From contig JBBSBE010000026.1 of the NCBI GenBank assembly GCA_038251625.1, positions 1 to 35,659 of the forward strand: a stretch of 35,659 nucleotides of DNA, written 5' to 3'. The stretch's first letter is position 1. Each line of letters starts with the position of its first letter. Shown here one piece after another: positions 7,824 to 17,169 of the stretch. The translations under genes and the position numbers were made by a program. Source of the stretch: JBBQXK01 sp038251625. GTDB taxonomy: Bacteria; Pseudomonadota; Alphaproteobacteria; Rhodobacterales; Rhodobacteraceae. The notes under the pieces are model-generated. The model had not been told where the DNA came from, did not search any database, and was given only the letters and a program-made list of their open reading frames with translations.

Positions 7824-8219
7824 TCACACCCCCGTAATCTCCTTCCTCGCCAGCGCCCCCAGAAACGCCGACCGCGTCATCTTCCGCCCCTTCGCCGCAG
7901 CATCAATTGCCCGCAGCAATCCCCGGTCCAGCGAGATGTTCGCCCGCACCGGCGCCCCCTCCGGCGCGATATAGGGCACCACCATCAGCGTGGCGCCTTC
8001 CGCCAGAGCGGCCTTCACGCCCGGATCGGCGCGCAGCGCGTCTAGTGCGCGGCCCTCCACCGTCTCCCGGTCCTCGAACCACAGATCCAGCGCCTCGGCG
8101 GCCTTCTGCGGAATTTCGGCCCATGTATCGGCGGCGGCAAAACATCCCGGCAGGTCGGGGAATGTCAGCCCCACGGCGCTGCCCTCTTCCTGATGCACGA
8201 TGGCGGTGTAGAGGTTCAT
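7824..8219 (-). CDS. hicB: HicB-family antitoxin
   Basis: The antitoxin of a type II toxin-antitoxin pair, which would bind and inhibit HicA and repress the operon. The N-terminal half has the HicB partial RNase-H fold pattern: YTAIVHQEEGSAVGLTFPDLPGCF, then AAADTWAEIPQKAAEALDLW. The C-terminal half is a ribbon-helix-helix DNA-binding domain: VRANISLDRGLLRAIDAAAK and MTRSAFLGALARKE. The start at 8219 is set by AAGGAG inside the end of hicA, and only two bases separate it from the hicA stop. Length 131 aa is normal. A long upstream in-frame extension to 8429 runs antiparallel to no family feature and is rejected. Confidence 0.92.
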   Translation of the reverse strand: MNLYTAIVHQEEGSAVGLTFPDLPGCFAAADTWAEIPQKAAEALDLWFEDRETVEGRALDALRADPGVKAALAEGATLMVVPYIAPEGAPVRANISLDRGLLRAIDAAAKGRKMTRSAFLGALARKEITGV

Positions 8220-8221
8220 GG

Positions 8222-8413
8222 TCACTCCTTCAGCCCTGCTTGGGCATAGATTGCCCGGGCGGTACCGAGCGGCAGGTCTTTCTTCGGGTGCGGCACGATC
8301 ACGGTGCGGTCGCCCTTGCGAAGCTTGTGGTGCGAGCCCCTTACCGAGACGAGTTCGAACCCCGCCGCCCTCAGCGCCGCGATGATCTTGCGACTGTCGC
8401 GCTCCACGGTCAT
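8222..8413 (-). CDS. hicA: HicA-family mRNA interferase toxin
   Basis: A small RNA-cleaving toxin with a dsRBD-like fold that blocks translation when HicB is lost. The 63-aa protein starting MTVERDSRKI has the family core IIAALRAAGFELVSVRGSHHKL with the catalytic histidine in GSHH (about residue 28), then VIVPHPKKDLPLGTARAIYAQAGL. All key residues are present, so the toxin looks intact. The ATG at 8413 matches the usual family start; a TTG at 8425 would add four residues. It is first in the hicAB pair, and its upstream region carries repeated TGCGCA boxes. Confidence 0.92.
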   Translation of the reverse strand: MTVERDSRKIIAALRAAGFELVSVRGSHHKLRKGDRTVIVPHPKKDLPLGTARAIYAQAGLKE

Positions 8414-8417
8414 GGTT

Positions 8418-8480
8418 TTGCGCAATCATATGCGCAAGGAGCGTGGGCTTGGCAAGGAGGGATGTGCATCATTTTGCGCA
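8418..8480 (-). promoter_or_regulatory. Repeated TGCGCA boxes upstream of hicA, candidate HicB operator
   Basis: The palindrome TGCGCA occurs at 8419-8424 (in TTGCGCAA), 8431-8436 (in ATGCGCAA) and 8475-8480 (in TTTTGCGCAT), all just upstream of or overlapping the hicA start. The first two are 12 bp apart, roughly one helical turn, as expected for cooperative binding of a ribbon-helix-helix repressor. Binding by HicB is inferred. Confidence 0.45.
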
Positions 8481-8582
8481 TTTTTGGGGCGGCGGTTCCG
8501 GGTTGCCATGCACGACAACACCCGGAAGTCCTTAAGAAAGTCTGAATATAACAAGGAAAACAAGGCAATATCAGTTATTTGC

Positions 8583-8608
8583 GGAAGATATCACACGTGA
8601 TATCTTCC
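8583..8608. promoter_or_regulatory. Perfect 12-bp-arm palindrome directly upstream of dinB
   Basis: GGAAGATATCAC (8583-8594) and GTGATATCTTCC (8597-8608) are exact reverse complements separated by AC. The element ends 4 bp before the dinB ATG and occupies the place where a Shine-Dalgarno should be; no GGAGG-like site is visible. It could be a repressor operator or, in RNA, a stem controlling dinB translation. It does not match the alphaproteobacterial LexA pattern GTTC-N7-GTTC. Confidence 0.6.
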
Positions 8609-8612
8609 CCCC

Positions 8613-9866
8613 ATGCCCGCCCTTTGCCGCGCCTGTCTGCACCGTTTCGAGGCTGGCCCCCGCTGCCCGGCCTGCCGGTCCCCGCGCGTCCTGCGGCACC
8701 CCGAGCTTGATACCCTCACCATCGCCCACATGGATTGCGACGCCTTCTATGCCTCCGTCGAAAAGCGCGACAACCCCGCCTTGCGCGACCTCCCCCTGAT
8801 CGTCGGCGGCGGCACCCGTGGCGTCGTCTCCACCTGCTGCTACATCGCCCGGATCAAGGGCGTCCGCTCCGCGATGCCGATGTTCCAGGCCCTGAAGCTC
8901 TGCCCCGAAGCCACCGTCGTGCGGCCCCGGATGGAGGTTTATGCCGCCGTCAGCCGGGAAATCCGCGCGATGATGGAGGCGCTGACCCCCGCCATCGAAC
9001 CCCTGTCGCTGGACGAGGCGTTCCTCGATCTGACCGGCACTGCCCGCCTCCACGGCGCCCCCCCCGCCGTCACGCTGGCTCGCCTGCAGGCCCGCATCGA
9101 GGCCGAGCTTGGCCTGACCGCCTCTATCGGCCTCTCGCACAACAAGTTCCTCGCCAAGATCGCCTCTGATCTCGACAAGCCCCGTGGCTTCTCGATCATC
9201 GGGCAGGCCGAGACCGCCGATTTCCTGCGCCCCAAACCCGTCAGCCTGATCTGGGGCGTCGGCACCGCCAGCCAGGCATCGCTCGAAGCCGCCGGGATCC
9301 GCACCATTGCCGATCTCTTGCGTTGGGAAAGGGCTGACCTGATCGCCCGCTTCGGCAGCATGGGGGATCGCCTCTGGCACCTTGCCCGCGGGCAGGATCA
9401 GCGCCGCGTCGCGCGGGATGAGCCGATGCGGTCGATCTCGGCCGAGACGACCTTCGATGTCGATACCGCCGACCCTGACCTTCTGGAGGGCCACATCTGG
9501 CGGCTGTCCGAGCGGGTGGCGGACCGGGCCAAGGCCAAGAGCCTCGCCGGGCGGACAGTCACGCTGAAATTGAAGCGCGCCGATTTCCGCACCCTCACGC
9601 GTCGCGTCACCCTGCCCGGGCCGGTTCAGACCGCCGATGCCCTGTGGCGGGCGGGGGACGGGCTGTTCCGTGCGGCGGGCGAGGTGGGGCCGCTGCGGCT
9701 GATTGGGGTGGGGATGTCCGACCTATGCCCCGAAGCAGAGGCGCAGGCAGAGGGCGACCTTCTGGACCCTGCCGCCCCCCAGCGCGCTGCCGCAGAGCGG
9801 GCGACGGATGCGATCCGCGCGCGGTTCGGGCGCGACGCGATCATCAAGGGGCGGGCGTTGCGGTAG
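8613..9866 (+). CDS. dinB: DNA polymerase IV (Y-family) with N-terminal Cys4 knuckle
   Basis: An error-prone translesion polymerase acting on damaged template. Catalytic palm motifs are visible: AHMDCDAFYASVE (D41) and the SLDEAF metal ligands D134 and E135. Also present are the steric-gate region, YIARIKGVRSAMPM in the fingers, IGLSHNKFLAKIASDLDKP, the thumb HhH segment and the little-finger region RSISAETTF. Before the polymerase, residues 5-21 form CRAC...CPAC, a zinc-knuckle-like extension that supports the start at 8613. At 417 aa it is longer than E. coli Pol IV (351). The extreme C-terminus lacks an obvious QxxLF-type clamp motif. The gene is divergent from hicA and convergent with dnaJ. 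Confidence 0.94.
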   Translation: MPALCRACLHRFEAGPRCPACRSPRVLRHPELDTLTIAHMDCDAFYASVEKRDNPALRDLPLIVGGGTRGVVSTCCYIARIKGVRSAMPMFQALKLCPEATVVRPRMEVYAAVSREIRAMMEALTPAIEPLSLDEAFLDLTGTARLHGAPPAVTLARLQARIEAELGLTASIGLSHNKFLAKIASDLDKPRGFSIIGQAETADFLRPKPVSLIWGVGTASQASLEAAGIRTIADLLRWERADLIARFGSMGDRLWHLARGQDQRRVARDEPMRSISAETTFDVDTADPDLLEGHIWRLSERVADRAKAKSLAGRTVTLKLKRADFRTLTRRVTLPGPVQTADALWRAGDGLFRAAGEVGPLRLIGVGMSDLCPEAEAQAEGDLLDPAAPQRAAAERATDAIRARFGRDAIIKGRALR

Positions 9867-9885
9867 GGTGGGTCTTAGCCACCCT
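9865..9885. terminator. Shared hairpin between convergent dinB and dnaJ
   Basis: AGGGTGG (9865-9871) pairs with CCACCCT (9879-9885) across a 7-base loop. It starts inside the dinB stop codon and ends just before the dnaJ stop, in a 21-bp convergent gap. It lacks a T-run, so intrinsic termination would be weak. Confidence 0.4.
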
Positions 9886-9887
9886 CC

Positions 9888-11039
9888 CTACCCGCGCCCC
9901 ATGCTATCCCAGAAGCCCTTTACCTTGGCAAAGAAGCTCGAACCCTCGGGGTTGTTCTCTTCGCTCAGCTTCTCGAATTCGCGCAAGAGGTCGCGCTGGC
10001 GCGAGGTCAGGTTCACCGGCGTCTCAACCGCGAGTTCGATCAGCATGTCGCCCATCCCGCCGCCTCGCAGCGCGGGCATCCCCTTGCCGCGCAGGCGCAT
10101 CTGCTTGCCGGTCTGGCTGCCGGGCGGCACCTTCACGCGGCTCATGCCGCCGTCGATGGTGGGCACTTCGACCTCGCCCCCCAGCGCCGCCGTCGTCATC
10201 GACACAGGCACGCGGCAGAACAGGTGAATCCCGTCGCGCTGGAAGATCGCGTGGTCCTTCACCTCGATGAAGATGTACAGGTCGCCCGTGGGCCCCCCGC
10301 GCATGCCCGCCTCGCCTTCGCCGGCAAGGCGGATGCGGGTGCCGGTTTCCACGCCTGCGGGGATGTTGACCGAAAGCGCGCGTTCCTTTTCGACCCGCCC
10401 CGCGCCAGCGCAGACGCGACACGGGTTTTTCACGATCTGGCCCATACCGTTGCAGGTGGGGCAGGTGCGCTCGACCGTGAAGAAGCCCTGCTGCGCGCGC
10501 ACTTTCCCCATGCCAGAGCAGGTGGGGCACGTCACCGGCTCTGCGCCGCCTTCGGCCCCGGTGCCACGGCAGGTGTCGCAAGACACAGAGGTGGGCACGT
10601 TGATCGTCTTGTGCACGCCCTTCTGCGCCTCTTCAAGGCTGACCCGCAGGTTGTAGCGCAGGTCCGATCCACGCTGCGCGCGTGTCCGGCCACCGCCACC
10701 ACCACGGCCCCCCATGAAATCGCCGAACAGATCCTCGAACACGTCCGAGAAGGCGCTGGCAAAGTCGCCCTGCCCGGGGCCACCCTGGCGCCCGCGGGCA
10801 GCCCCCATTCCGCCCTCGAAAGCGGCGTGGCCAAAGCGGTCATAGGCCGCCTTCTTGTCGGCATCCTTCAGCACGTCATAGGCTTCGTTCACTTCCTTGA
10901 ACTGCGCCTCGGCGTTGGGATTGTCGGAATTGCGGTCGGGGTGCAGCTCTTTGGCCTTGTTTCGATAGGCTTTCTTGAGCTCTTCAGCCGAGGCCCCCCG
11001 CGTGGCCCCCAGAACTTCGTAGTAATCGCGCTTTGCCAT
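9888..11039 (-). CDS. dnaJ: Chaperone protein DnaJ (Hsp40)
   Basis: Co-chaperone that delivers unfolded clients to DnaK and stimulates its ATPase. Domains in order: J domain at residues 1-70 with HPD at 33-35, a Gly/Phe-rich linker containing GGRGGGGGRTR, a zinc domain with four CxxCxGxG-type repeats (CDTCRGTG, CPTCSGMG, CPTCNGMG, CRVCAGAG) and the C-terminal client domain (PAGVETGTRIRLAGEGE). Length 383 aa is standard. The ATG at 11039 (MAKRDYYEVLG) matches the family; the TTG at 11045 is unlikely. It lies 75 bp behind dnaK, and that gap contains two hairpins, the second around the ribosome-binding site. Confidence 0.97.
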   Translation of the reverse strand: MAKRDYYEVLGATRGASAEELKKAYRNKAKELHPDRNSDNPNAEAQFKEVNEAYDVLKDADKKAAYDRFGHAAFEGGMGAARGRQGGPGQGDFASAFSDVFEDLFGDFMGGRGGGGGRTRAQRGSDLRYNLRVSLEEAQKGVHKTINVPTSVSCDTCRGTGAEGGAEPVTCPTCSGMGKVRAQQGFFTVERTCPTCNGMGQIVKNPCRVCAGAGRVEKERALSVNIPAGVETGTRIRLAGEGEAGMRGGPTGDLYIFIEVKDHAIFQRDGIHLFCRVPVSMTTAALGGEVEVPTIDGGMSRVKVPPGSQTGKQMRLRGKGMPALRGGGMGDMLIELAVETPVNLTSRQRDLLREFEKLSEENNPEGSSFFAKVKGFWDSMGRG

Positions 11040-11060
11040 CGGCAAATGATCCCCTTGCCG
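11040..11060 (-). promoter_or_regulatory. Hairpin enclosing the dnaJ Shine-Dalgarno
   Basis: On the minus strand CGGCAA (11060-11055) pairs with TTGCCG (11045-11040), and the loop GGGGATCAT holds the G-rich part of the only candidate ribosome site, AAGGGG. The stem ends at the base before the ATG. With a heat-shock gene downstream, temperature-sensitive access is conceivable but not shown. Confidence 0.45.
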
Positions 11061-11069
11061 GAACCCGTA

Positions 11070-11095
11070 GGGGCGGCCCGTTGCCGGACCGCCCC
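11070..11095 (-). promoter_or_regulatory. dnaK-dnaJ intercistronic hairpin with GCAA tetraloop
   Basis: In the minus-strand transcript GGGGCGGUCCG pairs with CGGGCCGCCCC, an 11-bp stem with one U-G pair closed by the stable GNRA loop GCAA. It starts 19 bp after the dnaK stop. No T-run follows, so it more likely stabilises the dnaK message or attenuates readthrough into dnaJ than ends transcription fully. Confidence 0.6.
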
Positions 11096-11114
11096 CATTC
11101 GGCTCCGCGCGGAC

Positions 11115-13019
<1,905 letters not shown>

Positions 13020-13138
13020 GAGCGCAAATCCTTTTCTTTCGGCGATATAAGTGGGGCACGGGCCCAAAGGCGGCTCCCGCGTCCCGATCCCAGGATGACT
13101 GGCCGGTCGGAGCGTGCTGCTCTGACGGCTACCGGCGG

Positions 13139-13168
13139 TATATAGGAGGGGCTTTGCGGGGCTGCAAG
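13139..13168 (-). promoter_or_regulatory. Candidate RpoH heat-shock promoter for dnaK-dnaJ
   Basis: On the minus strand CTTGCA (13168-13163) is followed after 16 bp by CCTATATA (13146-13139). This closely fits the alphaproteobacterial heat-shock pattern of CTTG followed by CYTATNT. It sits 120 bp upstream of the dnaK start. No CIRCE element was noticed. Confidence 0.6.
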
Positions 13169-13241
13169 CGCGGCGCGGCGCTGAAGGGCGGGGGAATATG
13201 CCAAAAACCCGCCGCATCCGATCCCCGGTCGGCGCATGGTG

Positions 13242-14063
13242 CTATTTGCCCGCGCTCCAGCTCGCCGAGGCGTGTTTGCGGGTGTAGAACTGGAACATCA
13301 GCCCGATGACCAGCAGCGCCCCCGTGACGCCCAGCGGATAGCCCCAATTGGAGTTGTGCGGGTTGTAGTTCAGAAAGAGGAACCCGCGGTTCTGGTCGAT
13401 GATGTGGAAAAGCGGGTTCCAGTTGAAAAAGTGCAGCATGTAGGCCGGCATCGCGTTGGCCACGAACATCTTTCCCGAAAAGATCATGTTGGCACGCATG
13501 TAGACCTGCGACAGGATTTGTATCCCCTCGGGCCACCAGGGCTTTGCCGCCTGCAGCACCATGCCAAGCGCCACGCCCGATCCCCAGGCCAGAAGGAACA
13601 TCCCGAAGACCCCCCGGGGATCCTGGATCGTGATCGGCACGAAGGCCGCGTGGTAGATGTAGAGCACGACGGCGGCAGACAGAAACTGGATGTAGAGCGC
13701 GCTCAGCGCCGCCGACAGGATCGCCACGATCGTGTTCATCGGCGAATGCTTCATCATCGCCGAGGTCGGCCCCTCTGACCCGACGACGGCACCCAGCGAT
13801 TTGACATGCGTCATGAACAGGAAAACGCCCGACATCACGTAAAGCAGGAAATCACCCCGGATCGCCGAGCCGCGCATCCCCAGAAGATCGAACATCACAA
13901 AGAACACCGCGACAAGCAGCACCGTCTGCGAGATGTTCAGCAGCAGCCCCACAACGGCGTTGCCATGCGTCTTGCGGATGTTGCGCACAGCGGCGTGGAA
14001 GACCAGCTCCAGCGTGGCAAGCAATGATTGCCCAAAGGTCCGGTTGACGCGCCGTTCGAACAT
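13242..14063 (-). CDS. ABC-2 type permease for surface polysaccharide export (KpsM/Wzm-like)
   Basis: An inner-membrane permease of an ATP-driven polysaccharide or lipid-linked glycan exporter. The 273-aa protein begins MFERRVNRTFGQSLLATLELVFHAAVRNIRKTHGNA-type sequence, with the conserved cytosolic amphipathic start of this family. About six hydrophobic segments follow (VGLLLNISQTVLLVAVFFVMF, FLLYVMSGVFLFM, ILSAALSALYIQFLSAAVVL, FGMFLLAWGSGVALGMVL, NWNPLFHII, YPLGVTGALLVIGLMF). The ATG at 14063 is chosen because the extension to 14216 would overlap cysQ; an ATG at 14153 is possible. No partner ATPase lies in the window, so it must be elsewhere. It is divergent from cysQ and galU. Confidence 0.82.
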   Translation of the reverse strand: MFERRVNRTFGQSLLATLELVFHAAVRNIRKTHGNAVVGLLLNISQTVLLVAVFFVMFDLLGMRGSAIRGDFLLYVMSGVFLFMTHVKSLGAVVGSEGPTSAMMKHSPMNTIVAILSAALSALYIQFLSAAVVLYIYHAAFVPITIQDPRGVFGMFLLAWGSGVALGMVLQAAKPWWPEGIQILSQVYMRANMIFSGKMFVANAMPAYMLHFFNWNPLFHIIDQNRGFLFLNYNPHNSNWGYPLGVTGALLVIGLMFQFYTRKHASASWSAGK

Positions 14064-14200
14064 GCCCTTGAAGCCCCAAGCCTGCGGATTTCCCCGCACT
14101 ATGCCACGAAACCTTGCCGATTTCTTGAGGCCGAAGGATAAGTCGGCAGCCATTTCAATGCAACTGTGCCCAAAGTGGTGCAAACCCCGAGGAAATTCCG

Positions 14201-14995
14201 ATGGATGCCGCCCCACTGATCGCCCTGATGAGACGCCTCGCCCTGACCGCCGGCGCCCGTATCATGGAGATCTACGCTGCCCCCGATTTCGAGGTGCGCG
14301 CGAAATCCGACGCAAGCCCCGTCACCGAGGCTGACGAGGCTGCCGATGCCATCATCGCGGCGGGGCTGCGGGCGGCCTATCCCGATGTGGCGCTGATCAC
14401 GGAAGAGCAGGCCGCAAGCCACGCACAAACCGCCGCCACGTTCCTGATCGTCGACCCCTTGGACGGGACGAAGGAGTTCGTGCAGCGGCGCGGCGATTTC
14501 ACCGTCAACATCGCGTATGTCGAGGATGGCGTGCCCCGTTACGGGATCGTCTATGCCCCGGCCAAGGGGCGGCTTTTCTACACTGACCCTGCGGGCCGCG
14601 CGGTCGAGGAAGAGGGGCCCTTCGATTCCGCTACACCCGGCACGCTGCGCCCGCTGTCGGTCGCTGTGCCCGATAATGGGGGGCTGATGGTCGTCGCCTC
14701 GAAATCGCATCGCGACAATGCAACCGATTCCTATATCGCGCGTTATGCCGTGCAAGACATGAAAAGTGCGGGATCAAGTTTGAAGTTCTGCCTTGTCGCC
14801 ACGGGCGAGGCTGACCTCTACCCCCGCCTTGGGCGTACGATGGAATGGGATACGGCGGCCGGTGACGCGGTGTTGCGGGCCGCTGGGGGAAGGGTGTTGC
14901 GGATGGATGACCTGACCCCCCTGACATACGGGAAACCGGGTTGGGAAAATCCGTTCTTCATCGCCTGTTCCCCCGGCGTTGAATTGCGCCGCTGA
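14201..14995 (+). CDS. cysQ: 3'(2'),5'-bisphosphate nucleotidase, CysQ type
   Basis: Removes the 3'-phosphate of PAP (and PAPS), the inhibitory by-product of sulfate activation and of sulfotransferases. The inositol-monophosphatase fold motifs are intact: SPVTEADEAAD near 39-49, ITEE (66-69), the metal motif DPLDGTKEF at 85-93 and WDTAAGDAVL at 216-225. The KEF that follows DPLDGT is typical of CysQ rather than SuhB. It is 264 aa. GAGGAAAT about 5 bases before the ATG fixes the start. Its position ahead of galU and a sulfotransferase fits a role in clearing PAP during glycan sulfation; general inositol-phosphatase activity cannot be excluded. Confidence 0.9.
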   Translation: MDAAPLIALMRRLALTAGARIMEIYAAPDFEVRAKSDASPVTEADEAADAIIAAGLRAAYPDVALITEEQAASHAQTAATFLIVDPLDGTKEFVQRRGDFTVNIAYVEDGVPRYGIVYAPAKGRLFYTDPAGRAVEEEGPFDSATPGTLRPLSVAVPDNGGLMVVASKSHRDNATDSYIARYAVQDMKSAGSSLKFCLVATGEADLYPRLGRTMEWDTAAGDAVLRAAGGRVLRMDDLTPLTYGKPGWENPFFIACSPGVELRR

Positions 14996-15008
14996 TGAGC
15001 AGTCGCTT

Positions 15009-15027
15009 GGCGGGAAAGCGCCTTTTA
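15009..15027 (+). terminator. Weak intrinsic terminator after cysQ
   Basis: GGCG (15009-15012) and CGCC (15019-15022) close a 6-base loop followed by TTTTA. An overlapping alternative stem CGCTT/AAGCG exists. The 161-bp gap to galU otherwise holds a G-rich run and no clear promoter. Confidence 0.33.
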
Positions 15028-15156
15028 CCCGTCTGGGGTGTTCCCCGAAGGCGACTTTCGTCGTAAGTCCTTTGGGGTGGGGGGTGTCGAGGGGGTATGC
15101 AAAGGTATAGTCTGCGACCGACGCAGTCGACAAACAGAACGCGAAGCGAGCACCGG

Positions 15157-16053
15157 ATGAAGATCAAGAAAGTCACCAAGGCCGTCTTTCCCGTTGCGGG
15201 GCTGGGCACGCGTTTTCTGCCCGCCACAAAATCCATCCCCAAGGAAATCATGACGCTCGTCGACAGGCCGCTGATCCAGTACGCCATCGACGAGGCGCGC
15301 GCGGCGGGGATCAAGGAATTCATCTTCGTAACCTCGCGCGGCAAATCCGCGCTGGAAGACTACTTCGACAATGCCCCCGAACTGGAAAGTGCGCTGCGGC
15401 GTTCGGGCAAGGAAGACATGCTCGAGGTGTTGAAAGACACCAACATGGATTCGGGGGCCATCGCCTATGTGCGCCAGAACCGGGCGCTTGGGCTTGGCCA
15501 CGCCGTGTGGTGCGCACGCAGGCTGATCGGGAACGAACCTTTTGCCGTTCTGCTGCCCGATGACGTGATCGCCGCCGAACGGCCCTGCCTGCAACAGATG
15601 ATCGAGGCTTACGAGCAGACCGGCGGCTGCATGGTAGCCGCGATGGAGGTGCCGCTGCCGCGAACGTCCTCCTATGGCGTGCTGGATGTGGCCGAAGACA
15701 TGGGCTCGATCGTCAAGGTCAAGGGCATGGTGGAAAAGCCGAAGGCCGAGGATGCGCCGTCGAACCTTGCCGTGATCGGGCGCTACATCCTGACCCCGCG
15801 CGTTCTGGCCAACCTCAACCGGATGAAACAGGGCGCGGGCGGGGAAATCCAGCTGACCGACGCGATTGCCGAAGAGGCGAAGAAGGCGGGCGGTGTTTAC
15901 GGCTTCCGCTTCCGGGGCGAGCGATATGATTGCGGATCGAAGGCCGGATTCCTGCAGGCAACGGTGGCATTCGGCCTTGCACGGGCAGACCTGCGGGATG
16001 AGTTTGCGGCCTATCTGCGGGACATGATGGCCCAGATGCGCGCTGCGCAGTAG
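15157..16053 (+). CDS. galU: UTP-glucose-1-phosphate uridylyltransferase
   Basis: Makes UDP-glucose from UTP and glucose-1-phosphate, the donor for many surface glycans. The 298-aa protein has the nucleotide-binding signature VAGLGTRFLPATKSIPKE at residues 13-30, DRPLIQYAIDEA, LGLGHAVWCAR, LLPDDVI (metal aspartates), VEKPK and the late DCGSKAGFLQA. The ATG at 15157 (MKIKKVTKAVFP) fits the family; an upstream in-frame start at 15097 does not. No strong ribosome site precedes it (GAAGCGAGCACCGG). Eight bases after its stop begins a glycosyltransferase gene, so the two are probably co-transcribed. Confidence 0.96.
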   Translation: MKIKKVTKAVFPVAGLGTRFLPATKSIPKEIMTLVDRPLIQYAIDEARAAGIKEFIFVTSRGKSALEDYFDNAPELESALRRSGKEDMLEVLKDTNMDSGAIAYVRQNRALGLGHAVWCARRLIGNEPFAVLLPDDVIAAERPCLQQMIEAYEQTGGCMVAAMEVPLPRTSSYGVLDVAEDMGSIVKVKGMVEKPKAEDAPSNLAVIGRYILTPRVLANLNRMKQGAGGEIQLTDAIAEEAKKAGGVYGFRFRGERYDCGSKAGFLQATVAFGLARADLRDEFAAYLRDMMAQMRAAQ

Positions 16054-16061
16054 GGCCGGGA

Positions 16062-17087
16062 TTGGCGCCGCGGCTTTCCGGGCTGTGGTCGGCCTATCGG
16101 CTGCGGTGGCGGCGGCGCGGTTTGTTGTGGCGCGCGTTTCGCAAGCGCCGCGAGCTTTCCGCTGTGGCCGACCGTACCCACAAGATAGACGCCGGGGCGA
16201 TCCTGTGCTTTTCGACCCTGCGGAACGAGGCGCTGCGGCTGCCGTGGTTTCTTGACCACCACCGCAGGCTTGGCGTCACCCATTTCCTGATGGTGGACAA
16301 TGGCAGCGACGACGGCACCGCCGCCCTTCTGGCCGATCAGCCGGATGTGTCGCTCTGGTCCGGGCGCGCGGGCTACAAGGCCGCGCGGTTTGGTGCGGAC
16401 TGGCTGACGTGGCTGCAAATCCGGCACGGGCACGGGCATTGGTGCCTGACCCTTGATGCCGACGAGATGCTGATCTACCCCTACTGGGAAACCCGGGACC
16501 TGCGCGCACTGACCACGTGGCTCGAGGAAACGGGGCACGATGCGCTGCCCGCGATGATGCTGGATCTCTACCCGCGCGGCCCGCTTGGCCAGCAAAACTA
16601 CCTGCCCGGGCAAGACCCGACTGAGGTGCTGGGTTGGTTCGACGGCGGGAACCTGACGATCGCGCTGCAGCAAGAACTGTGGACCCTCTGGATCCAGGGC
16701 GGCGTGCGGGGCCGGGCCTTTTTTGCCGATGCGCCGCGCCGCGCGCCCACGCTTGGCAAGACGCCGCTGGTGCGTTGGAACCGCCGCTATGCCTATGTGA
16801 ATTCCACCCATGCGATCCTGCCGCGCAGGCTGAACCGCGTGTATGATGGCGCGGGGGGCGAGGCGCCGTCGGGCATTCTTCTGCACACGAAATTCCTGCC
16901 CGCCATCGTGGAACGGGCAAGGGACGAACGCGCGCGCCGCGAACATTTCCACGATGCCACGCTTTACGAGGATTACTACGCCAGCGTCATCGACGCGCCC
17001 GATCTGTGGTGCCCGCAATCCAAGGCCTATCGGGGATGGCGCCAGTTGGAGGCGCTGGGGCTCATGTCGCGGGGGGGGTGGATTTGA
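16062..17087 (+). CDS. Family-2-like glycosyltransferase (Glyco_tranf_2_4 type), first of two paralogs
   Basis: A GT-A fold transferase expected to add a sugar to a surface glycan at the cytosolic face. After a basic N-terminus (residues 10-32), the family motif TLRNEALRLPWFLDHHRRLG leads to FLMVDNGSDDGT (76-86), and WCLTLDADEMLIYP (127-140) supplies the DxD-type metal site. A C-terminal HxKF segment (LLHTKFL) and the end WRQLEALGLMSRGGW are shared with the next gene. It is 341 aa. The start is TTG at 16062, 8 bases after the galU stop with a GGGCCGGG stretch ahead; no ATG lies near the conserved N-terminus. Acceptor and donor are unknown. Confidence 0.83.
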   Translation: MAPRLSGLWSAYRLRWRRRGLLWRAFRKRRELSAVADRTHKIDAGAILCFSTLRNEALRLPWFLDHHRRLGVTHFLMVDNGSDDGTAALLADQPDVSLWSGRAGYKAARFGADWLTWLQIRHGHGHWCLTLDADEMLIYPYWETRDLRALTTWLEETGHDALPAMMLDLYPRGPLGQQNYLPGQDPTEVLGWFDGGNLTIALQQELWTLWIQGGVRGRAFFADAPRRAPTLGKTPLVRWNRRYAYVNSTHAILPRRLNRVYDGAGGEAPSGILLHTKFLPAIVERARDERARREHFHDATLYEDYYASVIDAPDLWCPQSKAYRGWRQLEALGLMSRGGWI

Positions 17088-17169
17088 CCGCGCAGATCGG
17101 TCTGGAAAACGATCCATTTACCCGTTTCCCTCATATGCTAGTAAGGGCGATGGGCAACCGGGGGCATAG

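Noticed and set aside
5512..8413. Integrated plasmid or prophage segment
   Set aside because: Only the ATPase gene is clearly aberrant in composition; no replication, integrase, transposase or structural phage genes are present.
8430..8612. LexA box controlling dinB
   Set aside because: No GTTC-N7-GTTC or CTGT-type SOS box was found between hicA and dinB; only the ATATC-containing palindrome is present.
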